37,414 nt of DNA, taken from contig DASRFJ010000097.1 in assembly GCA_035651595.1 (NCBI GenBank), positions 1-37,414 on the forward strand. The letters are read 5' to 3'. Below are positions 11,159 through 19,311 of this stretch, one piece after another. Numbering within the stretch: the stretch's first letter is position 1; every line of letters begins with the position of its first letter. A program made the position numbers and the translations under genes. Under the pieces are notes generated by a model, which made no database searches, was not told the origin of the DNA, and was given only the letters and a program-made list of their open reading frames with translations. Source of the stretch: JAFARZ01 sp035651595 (GTDB taxonomy: Bacteria; Actinomycetota; Actinomycetes; Streptosporangiales; Streptosporangiaceae).

Positions 11159-11161
11159 GGT
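11156..11161 (+). promoter_or_regulatory. -10 box for a leaderless aminotransferase mRNA
   Basis: TAAGGT lies seven bases ahead of GTG 11169 and no good Shine-Dalgarno precedes that codon. A good -35 is not visible. The spacing matches other leaderless starts in the window. Confidence 0.4.
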
Positions 11162-11168
11162 CCGGTAT

Positions 11169-12371
11169 GTGGTGACCTTCGACGTATCACGGGTGCGGGC
11201 GCTCTACCCGGCGCTGAGCGACGGCCACGCTTACCTGGACGGTGCCGCGGGCACGCAGGTCCCGGTGGCGGTGATCGAGGCGATCGCGGACGCGTACCGG
11301 GCCGGCCTCGGCAACACCGACGGAGCGTTCCCGGCCAGCGCCAGGTCCGGCGCCATCGTCGACGAGTGCCGCCGCGCGGTCGCCGACCTGACCGGCGGGC
11401 ACCCCGAGGGCGTGATCATCGGCCCGAACATGACCACGCTCACGTACCGGCTGGCCGGCACGCTGGCCAAGGGGTGGGGACCCGGGGACGAGGTCGTCGT
11501 CTCCCGGCTGGACCACGACGCGAACATCCGCCCGTGGGTACAGGCCGCGAACCAGGCAGGCGCCACGGTGCGCTGGGCCGATGTCGACATATCGACGACC
11601 GAGCTGTCCACGGCGCAGTACGCCGGCCTGCTGACCGGCCGTACCCGGCTGGTCGCGGTGACCGCCGCGTCGAACATCGTGGGCACCCGGCCGGACGTCG
11701 CGGCGATAGCGGCGGCCGCGCACCAGGTGGGCGCGCTGTGCTATGTCGACGGAGTGCACGCCACGCCGCACGTCCCCGTGGACATGACCGCGCTGGGCGC
11801 CGACTTTTACGCGACGAGCGCGTACAAGTGGTCCGGGCCGCACATCGGGTTCGTGATCGCCGATCCCGAGCTGCTGGACACGCTGCGCCCGGACAAGCTC
11901 GCTCCGGCGCCGGCCGGAGTCCCTGGCAAGTTCGAGCGCGGCACCGCCGCGTTCGCCGACCTGGCCGGCGTCGTCGCCGCGGTGGAGCACCTCGCGGGGC
12001 TGGCCGGCCCGGCGGATGGCCCCAGGCGGCAGCGGCTGCTCGCGTCGATGGCCGCGGTGGAGGCGTACGAGCAGAATCTGTTCGCCCGGCTGCTCGACGG
12101 CATGGCCGCGATGGAGCACGTCACGCTGTACGGCAAGGCGGCGCGGTACACGCCGACGGCGTTCTTCACCGTCGCCGGGTACTCGCCGCGCGCGGTCGCC
12201 GAGCGCCTCGCCGCCGCCCGGATCAACGTGTGGGACGGCGACAACTACGCCTGGGAGCTGGCCGGCGCGCTGGGCCTGCGGGATGGCGGCGCGGTGCGGG
12301 CCGGCCTGGTCCACTACAACGATCAGGCCGATGTGGACCGGCTGCTGTCGGCGCTAGCCGATCTCACGTAA
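11169..12371 (+). CDS. Class V aminotransferase, cysteine-desulfurase-like
   Basis: A 400-aa PLP-dependent fold-type I enzyme of the group called cysteine desulfurase-like (SufS-related, VC1184 type). Visible landmarks: N-terminal YLDGAAGTQVP, DHDANIRPW in the PLP-phosphate region, VAVTAASNIVGT, the aspartate that pairs with the pyridine nitrogen in CYVDGVHATPH, the Schiff-base lysine in YATSAYKWSGPHIGF, and the closing RAGLVHYNDQADVDRLL. The mobile catalytic Cys of true cysteine desulfurases is not seen in the usual C-terminal loop, so sulfur transfer is unproven. GTG 11169 and GTG 11172 are adjacent; the first is preferred from the -10 spacing. It lies between membrane protein genes without an obvious pathway link. 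Confidence 0.85.
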   Translation: MVTFDVSRVRALYPALSDGHAYLDGAAGTQVPVAVIEAIADAYRAGLGNTDGAFPASARSGAIVDECRRAVADLTGGHPEGVIIGPNMTTLTYRLAGTLAKGWGPGDEVVVSRLDHDANIRPWVQAANQAGATVRWADVDISTTELSTAQYAGLLTGRTRLVAVTAASNIVGTRPDVAAIAAAAHQVGALCYVDGVHATPHVPVDMTALGADFYATSAYKWSGPHIGFVIADPELLDTLRPDKLAPAPAGVPGKFERGTAAFADLAGVVAAVEHLAGLAGPADGPRRQRLLASMAAVEAYEQNLFARLLDGMAAMEHVTLYGKAARYTPTAFFTVAGYSPRAVAERLAAARINVWDGDNYAWELAGALGLRDGGAVRAGLVHYNDQADVDRLLSALADLT

Positions 12372-12374
12372 TAT
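12345..12374 (+). promoter_or_regulatory. Promoter for the DUF6412-yidC pair
   Basis: TAATAT (12369-12374) is a near-ideal -10, 18 bases after a weak -35 CTGTCG, inside the end of the aminotransferase gene. GTG 12382 follows after seven bases, so the DUF6412 mRNA should be leaderless. Confidence 0.5.
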
Positions 12375-12381
12375 CTGGAAC

Positions 12382-12687
12382 GTGGTACTAGCGGTCCTGC
12401 ACGGCCTGTTCGCGACGCTGATCGGCACGGTGTTGACTAGCGCTGTACCGGCCGAGCTCGCCGCCGCGGCCCTGGCCGGTGCCGCCCTCGCGGCGATGCT
12501 GGTACTGGTCACCTCGCTGTCGCGCGTGTCCCGGGTCGCCGCTGGCGTACCCGCGGTGCGCCGTGTCTCGGCGCTGCGCGAGCGGTCCTGGCGCGCGGCG
12601 TTCCAGCGGCAGCGTGATCCCGACGCGGCGGGCCGAGCCAGGCCCAGAGCGCCATCGGCGGCCCCGGCGGCCGCCGCTGCCCGCTGA
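12382..12687 (+). CDS. DUF6412 family membrane protein
   Basis: A 101-aa protein with two hydrophobic segments at about residues 3-23 and 24-45, an arginine-rich stretch, then the family hallmark QRDPDAAGRARPRAP and an Ala-rich end. DUF6412 is found in Streptomyces and relatives next to a second YidC/Oxa1-like gene, exactly as here (65 bases apart, same strand). Function unknown; a role accompanying the insertase is suggested by conserved context. The start is GTG 12382, probably leaderless. Confidence 0.85.
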   Translation: MVLAVLHGLFATLIGTVLTSAVPAELAAAALAGAALAAMLVLVTSLSRVSRVAAGVPAVRRVSALRERSWRAAFQRQRDPDAAGRARPRAPSAAPAAAAAR

Positions 12688-12752
12688 CCACGTCGCGCTA
12701 AGTCGCGGCCGCCTCCAGCAATCATCAGTCCTAGCTGGAAGGCAGCCTCACC

Positions 12753-13529
12753 ATGACCAGTTTGCTCGGCGTCCCCGTCGACGCCGCCTACCATCTCATC
12801 GTCGCGTTCGCCGGCGTGCTCACGCCCGTCGGGGCGATCATCATGTTCACCGTGGCCGTGCGCCTGCTCTTGCTGCCGCTCAGCCTGCGTGCGATGCGCG
12901 CTCAAGCCATCCAGGCCCGCCTCGCGCCGCAGGTCAGCAAGCTCCGGACCAAGTACGGCAAGCGGCCGGAGCGCCTTCAGCAGGAGCTGACCGCGCTGTA
13001 CAAGCGGGAGGGCACGAGCCTGTTCGCCGGATTCTCGCCGCTGCTGCTCCAGTGGCCGTTCCTGTCCGTCCTCTACCTGCTGTTCCGCTCACCCGTCATC
13101 GGCGGGCGGACGAACACGCTGCTCACGCACGATCTGCTCGGCGTCCCGCTGGGGCGGTACTGGCTCGGCGGTGCGGGGCCGGCCAGCATGCAAGGGCTGG
13201 TCTTCCTCGGCGTGTTCGCGCTGCTCGCCGCCGCGTGCTGGCTGTCCGCGCGGCTGGCCAGGGCGCTGAACCCGGCGTCCGCTGTCCCCGTCCCCGCCGT
13301 CCCCGTCCCCGGCGGCCTGCTCATCCGCGTGCTTCCGTACATCACCGTGGTCATCGCCGCGTTCGCGCCGCTGGCCGGTGCGATCTACCTGGTGACGTCC
13401 ACCGCGTGGTCGGCCGCCGAACGGCGGCTGTTCGCGTTCAGGCCGGACCGCCCGCAGCACCGTGCCACGCGGGTGGCACGGAGGTCCCTCCCGGACGGCC
13501 CGGCTAACCGAGTGTCACCCGGGCGCTAG
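12753..13529 (+). CDS. YidC/Oxa1-family membrane protein insertase (accessory paralogue)
   Basis: A 258-aa integral membrane protein of the YidC/Oxa1/Alb3 family, which inserts proteins into the cytoplasmic membrane. The family core is clear: first helix after MTSLLGVPVDAAYHLIVAF, cytoplasmic coiled loop MRAQAIQARLAPQVSKLRTKYGKRPERLQQELTALYKREG, then FAGFSPLLLQWPFLSVLYLLFR and three further hydrophobic segments to about residue 230. The hydrophilic-groove arginine is probably in the second residue group VAVRLLLLPLSLRAM. A short VPVPAVPVPG repeat lies in the last loop. It is shorter than the housekeeping actinobacterial YidC near oriC and its DUF6412 neighbour marks it as the second paralogue. 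A GGAAGG-like site precedes ATG 12753. Confidence 0.88.
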   Translation: MTSLLGVPVDAAYHLIVAFAGVLTPVGAIIMFTVAVRLLLLPLSLRAMRAQAIQARLAPQVSKLRTKYGKRPERLQQELTALYKREGTSLFAGFSPLLLQWPFLSVLYLLFRSPVIGGRTNTLLTHDLLGVPLGRYWLGGAGPASMQGLVFLGVFALLAAACWLSARLARALNPASAVPVPAVPVPGGLLIRVLPYITVVIAAFAPLAGAIYLVTSTAWSAAERRLFAFRPDRPQHRATRVARRSLPDGPANRVSPGR

Positions 13530-13562
13530 CCCGCGCGCATCCGCCACCTCACCTATTCGGCA

Positions 13563-13602
13563 CACCTAGATTCCGCCGGTGCGCGGATCGCGCACCTAGG
13601 TG
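13563..13602. terminator. Nested hairpin between convergent genes
   Basis: GGTGCGCG and CGCGCACC (13578-13585, 13589-13596) form an eight-pair stem with a three-base loop, and CACCTA/TAGGTG (13563-13568, 13597-13602) pair outside it. It lies between the ends of the yidC-like and STAS genes and could stop transcription from both sides; there is no T-tract, as is common in actinomycetes. Confidence 0.5.
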
Positions 13603-13624
13603 ATGCCTCGGCTGGCTGGCGTCA

Positions 13625-13645
13625 GGCCCGCCGGTCCGGTGGGCC
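13625..13645 (-). terminator. Hairpin after the STAS gene
   Basis: GGCCCGCCG pairs with CGGTGGGCC (one G-T pair) around a three-base loop, seven bases beyond the STAS stop codon on the minus strand. Probably a terminator. Confidence 0.45.
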
Positions 13646-13651
13646 TGTTCG

Positions 13652-13990
13652 CTATGGTTCGGCGGCGGTATCTGGCTCTCCCCGGACGGTGAGCATCTGG
13701 TCGGCGCCCATCAGGGCGAGTGTCCTTGCTATGGCTGGCTGGGGGCGGAGCAGTACCAGGCCACCGCCGCGTTCGCTCAGGGTCTTGGCGGCGAGCACCA
13801 TGATCCGCGTGGACATGGAGTCCATGAACCTCAGCCCGGACACGTCGAGGGTCAGGCTCCGGGTCCCGGCGGAGAGCTGGGTGGTGATGAGGTCGCTCAG
13901 TTGCGCGGCAGTGGACATGTCCGCCTCGCCGGACAAGACGACAACCGGCCCGGACTGCCCGGCCGTTACCGAGGCGCGTAGCGTGCTCAC
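13652..13990 (-). CDS. STAS-domain anti-sigma factor antagonist
   Basis: A 112-aa single-domain STAS protein (SpoIIAA/RsbV type): VVVLSGEADMSTAAQLSDLITTQL, SLTLDVSGLRFMDSMSTRIMVLAAKTL and VLLRPQPAIARTLALMGADQML. Such proteins bind anti-sigma kinases and are switched off by phosphorylation of a serine after the conserved Asp. Here the motif reads MDSMST in place of DSSGL, so the usual acceptor position holds Met, although other serines are close by. GTG 13990 is chosen because GGAG lies eight bases upstream; ATG 14017 is also in frame with a poorer site. It is divergent from a MEDS-HATPase gene, its likely partner. Confidence 0.85.
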   Translation of the reverse strand: MSTLRASVTAGQSGPVVVLSGEADMSTAAQLSDLITTQLSAGTRSLTLDVSGLRFMDSMSTRIMVLAAKTLSERGGGLVLLRPQPAIARTLALMGADQMLTVRGEPDTAAEP

Positions 13991-14194
13991 CAGAAGAGCT
14001 CCAATCGGGCTTCGCATGCACCGTGTTCCACGTCTGCACATGCCGGTCAGCAGAAGCATAGGGCGATACCGGGTCTTCCGGCATCACCGGCGACCCCTGT
14101 TGGAGTTGCTTCCGGCGCGGGCCAGGCCGGTGCGGCCGGCGTGGCCAGCCGGTATGCTTAGGGCCGGGAGTATTCTGCACTGGATGGAGTAGTC

Positions 14195-15145
14195 GTGGGC
14201 GCTCCGGCTGGACTTCGCGGGCTCGGCCCTGGCGACCATGTCGTCCAGTTCTATCGCGACGGCGAGGAACTGGCCGGGCAGGCGGGCGGCTACCTGGCGG
14301 AGGGTATCCGGGACGGCGGGGTGGCTGTTGTCATCGCTACGCCAGAGCACCGGCTGGCGTTCGAGGACCGGATGGCGGACGCGGGCGTTGATTTGAGGGC
14401 CGCCGCGGCCCGGGGCGATTACGTGGCCCTGGATGCCGAGGAGACGCTTGCCCGGCTTGTCGCCGGGGGCAGGCCCGATCCGGGTTGTTTCGAGCTGGTG
14501 ATCGGCAGTCTGATCGCGGAAGCGGCTGGCACCGGGCGGCAGGTGCGGGCCTACGGTGAGCTGGTGGCCTTGTTGTGGGACGCGGGCCTGGTGGCCGCCG
14601 CCGTCGAGCTGGAAGAACTGTGGACCGTCCTGGGCAGCAGATACCCGTTCGCGCTGTGGTGCGGATACCGGGCAGAGCAGATGACCGCGGCGGGGCTGGC
14701 CGGCGAGGTCACGGACGTGTGCCGCCTGCACAGCAATGTCATTAGCGATATCGCCGTGCCCGGCACTGACGGCGAGGGGCGTGAGGTGAACCGGGAATTC
14801 ACCGCGTCACTGGACGCCCCGGGGCAGGCCCGCCGGTTCGTGATGGCGGCCCTGCACGCCGACGGCGTCGGCGATCTCGCCGACGACGCCGCGCTGGTGG
14901 TCACCGAACTGGCCGCCAACGCCGTCGTGCACGCCCGGTCCGATTTCACCGTGACCGTCACCACCGGGACGGAGACGGTGCGGATCAGTGTCCGCGACGC
15001 CGTCCCGCCGCCGGCCAGCGAGGATGGCTGCGCCCTGCCCGCCGCGCCGCTGCACGGGCTGGGTGCGGTGGCGGCGCTCGCCCGCCGGTGGGGTGCCGAG
15101 CCCGCCGGATCCGGTAAGGACGTCTGGGCGGAACTGTCCCGCTGA
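14195..15145 (+). CDS. MEDS-domain anti-sigma factor kinase
   Basis: A 316-aa two-domain protein. Residues about 10-170 are a MEDS (DcmR-like sensory) domain, recognised from GDHVVQFYRDGEELAGQAGGYLAEGIRDGGVAVVIATPEH. Residues about 195-316 are a HATPase_c domain of the RsbW/SpoIIAB group, with N-box LVVTELAANAVVHA, G1 region VRISVRDAVPPP and G2 region HGLGAVAALARRWG. It should bind a sigma factor or STAS antagonist and use ATP as a kinase; the sensory domain may receive an unknown signal. GTG 14195 follows GGAG about six bases upstream; a -10-like TATGCT is at 14152-14157. The next plus-strand gene pairs the same MEDS domain with a STAS domain. Confidence 0.85.
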   Translation: MGAPAGLRGLGPGDHVVQFYRDGEELAGQAGGYLAEGIRDGGVAVVIATPEHRLAFEDRMADAGVDLRAAAARGDYVALDAEETLARLVAGGRPDPGCFELVIGSLIAEAAGTGRQVRAYGELVALLWDAGLVAAAVELEELWTVLGSRYPFALWCGYRAEQMTAAGLAGEVTDVCRLHSNVISDIAVPGTDGEGREVNREFTASLDAPGQARRFVMAALHADGVGDLADDAALVVTELAANAVVHARSDFTVTVTTGTETVRISVRDAVPPPASEDGCALPAAPLHGLGAVAALARRWGAEPAGSGKDVWAELSR

Positions 15146-15183
15146 TTACAGCGCTGTCGGTGCATCAGGACGCTGAAAGGGCA

Positions 15184-16020
15184 ATGAAGGTGGAGGTTGT
15201 ACCCAGTGCCGCCCGACTAAGCGGTCACGTCTGCTGGCTGGTCGACGACCCGGCCGGCTACCTGGCTGCGGCGGCCGGCATGCTCCGCGGCGACAGCAGC
15301 CATCCGCGGCGGCAGAGCATGGTCTTCGGCCCGCGCGGCAGCACCCTGGCCCGGCTGGCCGAGACGACCGCCGTGACCGCGGCCGACCCGGCCCAGGCAT
15401 TCCCGGGCGGCGTGCTGGACCCGCCCGCCGTGGCCGCGATGATCCGCGATCACGCCCAGCAGGCCCGCCACATGGGGCACGACGGGCTGCTGCTGGTCGC
15501 CGACATGGACTGGCTGCTGCCGCTGCGTGCCACGCCCGCGCAAGTCACCGCCCACGAACTACGCACCGACCGGCTGGCCGCCGAACTGGACATCACCATC
15601 GTGTGCGCCTATCGGCGGTCCTCCTTCAGCCCCGCCCACATCGACAGCGCGCTGGCGGTACATCCCAGCCAGCGCGGCGACGGGCAAGCCCCGCAGTTCC
15701 GGCTCACCGCCGCCGGTGCCAGCGGCTGGCGACTGTCCGGCGAGGTCGACATCTGCACCAGCGACACATTCCAGGCCGCGATCAGCACCGTCGCCTCCCT
15801 TGGCGACTGCACCATCGACGTGACCGGGCTCCGGTTCATCGACGTCGCCGGCCTGCGCGCCCTCGCCCGCGCCGCCAGCTCCGCCCCCGGCGGGATCAGC
15901 CTCAACGGCTCCTCGCCGGTGCTGCGGCGGCTGTGGCAGCTCACTGGCTTGGCCGACGGCCCCTCCGCACTCAGGCTCGACGCGGCAAGCCCGGACGCGC
16001 CGCACGCCGGCGTATCCTGA
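15184..16020 (+). CDS. MEDS-STAS two-domain anti-sigma antagonist
   Basis: A 278-aa protein. The first about 165 residues are a MEDS-like domain (HVCWLVDDPAGYLAAAAGML, GLLLVADMDWLL, ITIVCAYRRSSFSP) and the last about 90 a STAS domain (WRLSGEVDICTSDTFQAAI, IDVTGLRFIDVAGLRALARAASS, LNGSSPVLRRLWQLTGL). In the STAS domain the phospho-acceptor motif DSSGL reads DVAGL, so both serines are gone and the protein cannot be regulated by that phosphorylation. ATG 15184 is preferred, with GAAAGG just upstream; GTG 15160 is in frame without a site. The last 50 bases overlap the convergent DUF885 gene. With the preceding MEDS-HATPase it forms a likely partner-switching pair. Confidence 0.85.
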   Translation: MKVEVVPSAARLSGHVCWLVDDPAGYLAAAAGMLRGDSSHPRRQSMVFGPRGSTLARLAETTAVTAADPAQAFPGGVLDPPAVAAMIRDHAQQARHMGHDGLLLVADMDWLLPLRATPAQVTAHELRTDRLAAELDITIVCAYRRSSFSPAHIDSALAVHPSQRGDGQAPQFRLTAAGASGWRLSGEVDICTSDTFQAAISTVASLGDCTIDVTGLRFIDVAGLRALARAASSAPGGISLNGSSPVLRRLWQLTGLADGPSALRLDAASPDAPHAGVS

Positions 16021-17686
16021 CGCGCGGACCGGGTCCGCCTGCCCGGCTTTCCGGGACGGACATGCCGCGCGCGACCGCGGCGGGACGCGATAACGGGAGC
16101 AGCAGGGTGCGCAGCAGCCTGGCCGGCGGTGAGCCGTGCGCCAGCATCGCGTCGTGCAGTTCCAGCTGGCCGATGCCGGGCCGGGCGGCGCGCAGGTCGC
16201 GGGCCAGGTCGGCGACCTCGGTGTAACCCACGTAGTAGGTGGACAGCTGGGCCGAAGTCAGCTGGGCGCGACGCCACTTGCCCGCCGCCTCGCCCTCCTC
16301 CTGGTAGCCGCGCTCCATCATCAGCGCCATCGCCTCGGCCTCCGTCATGCCGTGCGCGTGCACGCCGGCGTCCAGGATCGCGTTGATCGTGGTCCGCAGC
16401 TGCATCTTGAGCTGCTGCATGCGCACCGAGCGGGGGTCGCCCTCGCCGGGATAGCCGTTCGCGGCCATCACTTCCTCCGCGTAGACGGCCCAGCCCTCGA
16501 CGAACGACCCGGACCAGAGCGCCGCGCGGATGGCTGTGCCGGAGGCGGTGAACCGGCTGGCGTGGCCGAGCTGGAGGTAGTGACCCGGCATCGCCTCGTG
16601 CACCATCAGGTTGTGCACCATGTGCTTGTTGTACTCGCGGTAGAACGAGGCCACCCGTTCCGCCGTCCAGTCCGCCGGGGTCGGCGACACCGCGAGCATC
16701 GTGGGCAGCGGCGCGCTCTCCAGCAGTCCGGGCGGGTCGCAGTAGGCCACCGCGACGCCCCGGTCGATCTCCGGCATCTCGATGATCTCGAACGGGTCGT
16801 CATGCACGGTGACGATCCGCGCGTCGCGGACGAAGGCGGTCTGCGCGGCAAGCGCGTCGCCGCACAGGCCGAGGATCGTGGTGTCGTCCGGCGCATCCTG
16901 TGCCAGCCTGCGAAGGACCTCGCGCGGCGTCCCGCCGAACTGGGCGGCGAGTTCGGTGATCTCCTCGGTGATCCGGTCCAGGTCGGCCCGCGCCCGGTCC
17001 AGGATGGCGTCCGAGTCGGCCGCGGCGCTCAGCGTCAGCGACAGCTTGCGGGCGAACCGCTCCGCGCCGATCCTGGGGGACACCGAATCATCCGCGTCCG
17101 TCAGCTGGGCCGACAGCCAGTCCCGGTGCTCGGCCAGGGCGTCGAGCGCCGCCGGCCGCACCTGGTCGATCTGGGTGGTGGAGGCGCTGCCGGCGATCAG
17201 CTTGATCGTGCCGTCCAGCTGGCCGATGGCCGTCTCGATGTGCACCTTCGGCATCGGGCCGAGCTGGGCGCGCGCCGCGGCGAGCGCGCCAGGGACCTCG
17301 CCGAGCCGTCCCGCGACACTGGCCAGCCGGTCCGGCAGCGGTGCGAAATCCCTCGCCAGCAGTAGGTAGATCGCGCGGCCGGGGTTGGCGAGCAGCGGAT
17401 CCCAGGTGTGCGGACGCAGTTCGTCGAGCTCGAAGACGCGCAGCGCGATGCGGCCGGCCATGATCGCCGCGTCCACGCGCTGTTCCGGGTCGAGTTCGGC
17501 CGCGTCGAGGGCGTCGAGCCGGGCGGCCCAGCCGTGCAGCGCACGGCGCTCGTCGTCCAGCGCCTCGGCGGATTCGGTCGGCAGGTGCGCGTCGAACCGG
17601 TGGTCGCCGAGTTCGGTGGCGAGGTCCGGGTGGCGTCGCGCCCTGTCATCCAGGTATGCGGTCGCCAGCTGGGTAAATTCGCTCAT
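15971..17686 (-). CDS. DUF885 family putative zinc peptidase
   Basis: A 571-aa protein of the DUF885 group, related to M3-like metallopeptidases. The zinc motif is visible as VHEAMPGHYLQLGH (HExxxGH form) and is followed by SFVEGWAVYAEEVM, with the third-ligand Glu typical of the family, and by YYVGYTEVADLARD. No signal peptide is seen, so it is probably cytoplasmic; the substrate is unknown. The start ATG 17686 overlaps the stop of the upstream sulfite-oxidase-like gene as ATGA, so translation is likely coupled. The C-terminus continues for about 30 basic residues (SRAGGPGPRVRIRRRAARPGLPRRA) past the normal end of the family; this tail is antisense to the end of the MEDS-STAS gene and is probably a run-on after stop-codon loss. 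Confidence 0.88.
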   Translation of the reverse strand: MSEFTQLATAYLDDRARRHPDLATELGDHRFDAHLPTESAEALDDERRALHGWAARLDALDAAELDPEQRVDAAIMAGRIALRVFELDELRPHTWDPLLANPGRAIYLLLARDFAPLPDRLASVAGRLGEVPGALAAARAQLGPMPKVHIETAIGQLDGTIKLIAGSASTTQIDQVRPAALDALAEHRDWLSAQLTDADDSVSPRIGAERFARKLSLTLSAAADSDAILDRARADLDRITEEITELAAQFGGTPREVLRRLAQDAPDDTTILGLCGDALAAQTAFVRDARIVTVHDDPFEIIEMPEIDRGVAVAYCDPPGLLESAPLPTMLAVSPTPADWTAERVASFYREYNKHMVHNLMVHEAMPGHYLQLGHASRFTASGTAIRAALWSGSFVEGWAVYAEEVMAANGYPGEGDPRSVRMQQLKMQLRTTINAILDAGVHAHGMTEAEAMALMMERGYQEEGEAAGKWRRAQLTSAQLSTYYVGYTEVADLARDLRAARPGIGQLELHDAMLAHGSPPARLLRTLLLPLSRPAAVARGMSVPESRAGGPGPRVRIRRRAARPGLPRRA

Positions 17687-19266
17687 GAACGGACGGTAAC
17701 ACCCACCGACGGGTAGCCGCTCGCGCCGTTGGGCACCGGCGGCACCTGCACCGCGGTCTGCGTGTAGCCGGTTGCGTCCGTGGCCCTGGCCGCCAGGGTG
17801 TGCTGGCCGGGCGTGGCGTCCCACTCCCAGACCCACTGCCGCCAGGTGTCGATGCCGGGCACCGCCGCGAGCCGCGCCTGCTGCCAGGGCCCGCTGTCCA
17901 CCCGGACCTCGACCGCGGCGACGCCCTTGTGCTGCGCCCAGGCCACCCCCGCGACCGCGGTGCGTCCCGGCGCGAGTGAAGCGCCGCCGGACGGCACGTC
18001 GATCCGCGATTCGGTCTTGATCGGCGCCAGCTGCGCCCAGCCGCGCACCGCCCAGTACGCCGACGCCGACGCGAACGTGGTGACCTCGATATCGGTCACC
18101 CACTTGGTCGCCGACACGTACCCGTACAGCCCGGGCACCACCATCCGCGCCGGAAACCCGTGCGCGACCGGCAGCGCGATCCCGTTCATCGCGACGGCCA
18201 GCAGAGCGTCCCGGCCGTCGAGCACCACCTGAAGCGGCGTCCCCGAGGTGAAGCCGTCCACCGATGTGCACAGCAGCTGGTCCGCGCCGGCCAGCGGCCC
18301 GGCCTGCCTGATCAACGCGGCGAGGCTGGCGCCCAGCCACTTCGCGTTACCTACGTACGGACCGCTGACCGGATCGGACACGCAGGTGAGCGTCACGTAG
18401 TCCTCGATCAGCGGGCGCTTCAGCAGCTCGCCGAACGTCAGCCGGACTTCCCGTCGCACCATGCCGTGAATGCGCAGCTGCCAGCTGGCCGGATCCACCT
18501 CGGGCAGAAGCAACGCTGTGTCGACGCGATAGAAATTGTCGTTCGGAGTAATGAAAGAACTGAGCCCTGGGATGCCCAGCTCGGCACCGCGGGGGAGGGG
18601 CGGCGCGGCGACAGCGGGAGCGGGGAAGCGAAGGCCGGCGCGCGCCTTGGCCACGTTGTAGCGCTCGGCCAGCTCGCGGCCGCCGACCACGCCCACGGCC
18701 GTGGTGGCGACGGCGATCCCGCTGGCCACCAGGAAGCGGCGTCGTTCCGGGCGGCGGGGCGCTGGCTCATCCGGGTTCGGGAGAAGGGTGAAGGCCGAGG
18801 CCGGATCGGGCGGTGGCGGTTCCGGCGGGCTGTCCGCCGTCGCGGCGCTGGTCAGCCGAGCCATCGCGAACGCCCCGGCGGCGGCCGCGGCCAGCGTGGG
18901 CAGCACCCATTCCGGCGTCGCGTCCGGTCGGGTGAGGGCCGCGGCCAGGCCCAGGCAGCCGAAAACGCCGAGGCCAGCCAGACCGTATGCCAGCCGGCGT
19001 GTCGCGAGCATGCCGATCCACGCCGCGAACGCGGCCAGTACCACCAGAATGCCGCCGAGCAGCACGTTCTTGTCGCTGGTCCCGAACGTCGAGATCGCGA
19101 AGTCCTTGACCGGCTGCGGGGTGAGGTCGATGGCCTCCTGACCGACCGCGATGACCGGGGAGCTGGCGGGGACCGTGAGGCCCGCGACGAGCTGTGCCAC
19201 GCCCATGGCGACGGCCGCCGAGAGCAACCCGGCGACGGCCCCGGGGACGGAGATGCGGCGCGACAC
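17683..19266 (-). CDS. Membrane-anchored molybdopterin oxidoreductase, sulfite-oxidase fold
   Basis: A 527-aa protein with four hydrophobic segments in the first about 150 residues, a Pro-rich linker, a further hydrophobic segment after RRRFLVASGIAVATTAVGVVGG (twin-Arg-like RRR), and then an outward-facing catalytic domain. The oxidoreductase part carries TPNDNFYRVDTALLLPEVDPASWQLRIHG, the molybdenum-ligand Cys in YVTLTCVSDPVSG, and GFPARMVVPGLYGYVSATKW; a C-terminal dimerisation domain follows (VAGVAWAQHKGVAAVEVRVDSGPW to WEWDATPGQHTLAARATDATGY). Electron acceptor and substrate are unknown. The GTG start has no clear Shine-Dalgarno; TAGCGT (19277-19272) lies five bases ahead, so it may be leaderless. 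It is coupled to the DUF885 gene by an ATGA overlap. Confidence 0.9.
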   Translation of the reverse strand: MSRRISVPGAVAGLLSAAVAMGVAQLVAGLTVPASSPVIAVGQEAIDLTPQPVKDFAISTFGTSDKNVLLGGILVVLAAFAAWIGMLATRRLAYGLAGLGVFGCLGLAAALTRPDATPEWVLPTLAAAAAGAFAMARLTSAATADSPPEPPPPDPASAFTLLPNPDEPAPRRPERRRFLVASGIAVATTAVGVVGGRELAERYNVAKARAGLRFPAPAVAAPPLPRGAELGIPGLSSFITPNDNFYRVDTALLLPEVDPASWQLRIHGMVRREVRLTFGELLKRPLIEDYVTLTCVSDPVSGPYVGNAKWLGASLAALIRQAGPLAGADQLLCTSVDGFTSGTPLQVVLDGRDALLAVAMNGIALPVAHGFPARMVVPGLYGYVSATKWVTDIEVTTFASASAYWAVRGWAQLAPIKTESRIDVPSGGASLAPGRTAVAGVAWAQHKGVAAVEVRVDSGPWQQARLAAVPGIDTWRQWVWEWDATPGQHTLAARATDATGYTQTAVQVPPVPNGASGYPSVGVTVRS

Positions 19267-19311
19267 GTTCCACGCTACCTGGCCAAGGGATCGCCAGATA
19301 TTGCGCAGTTA

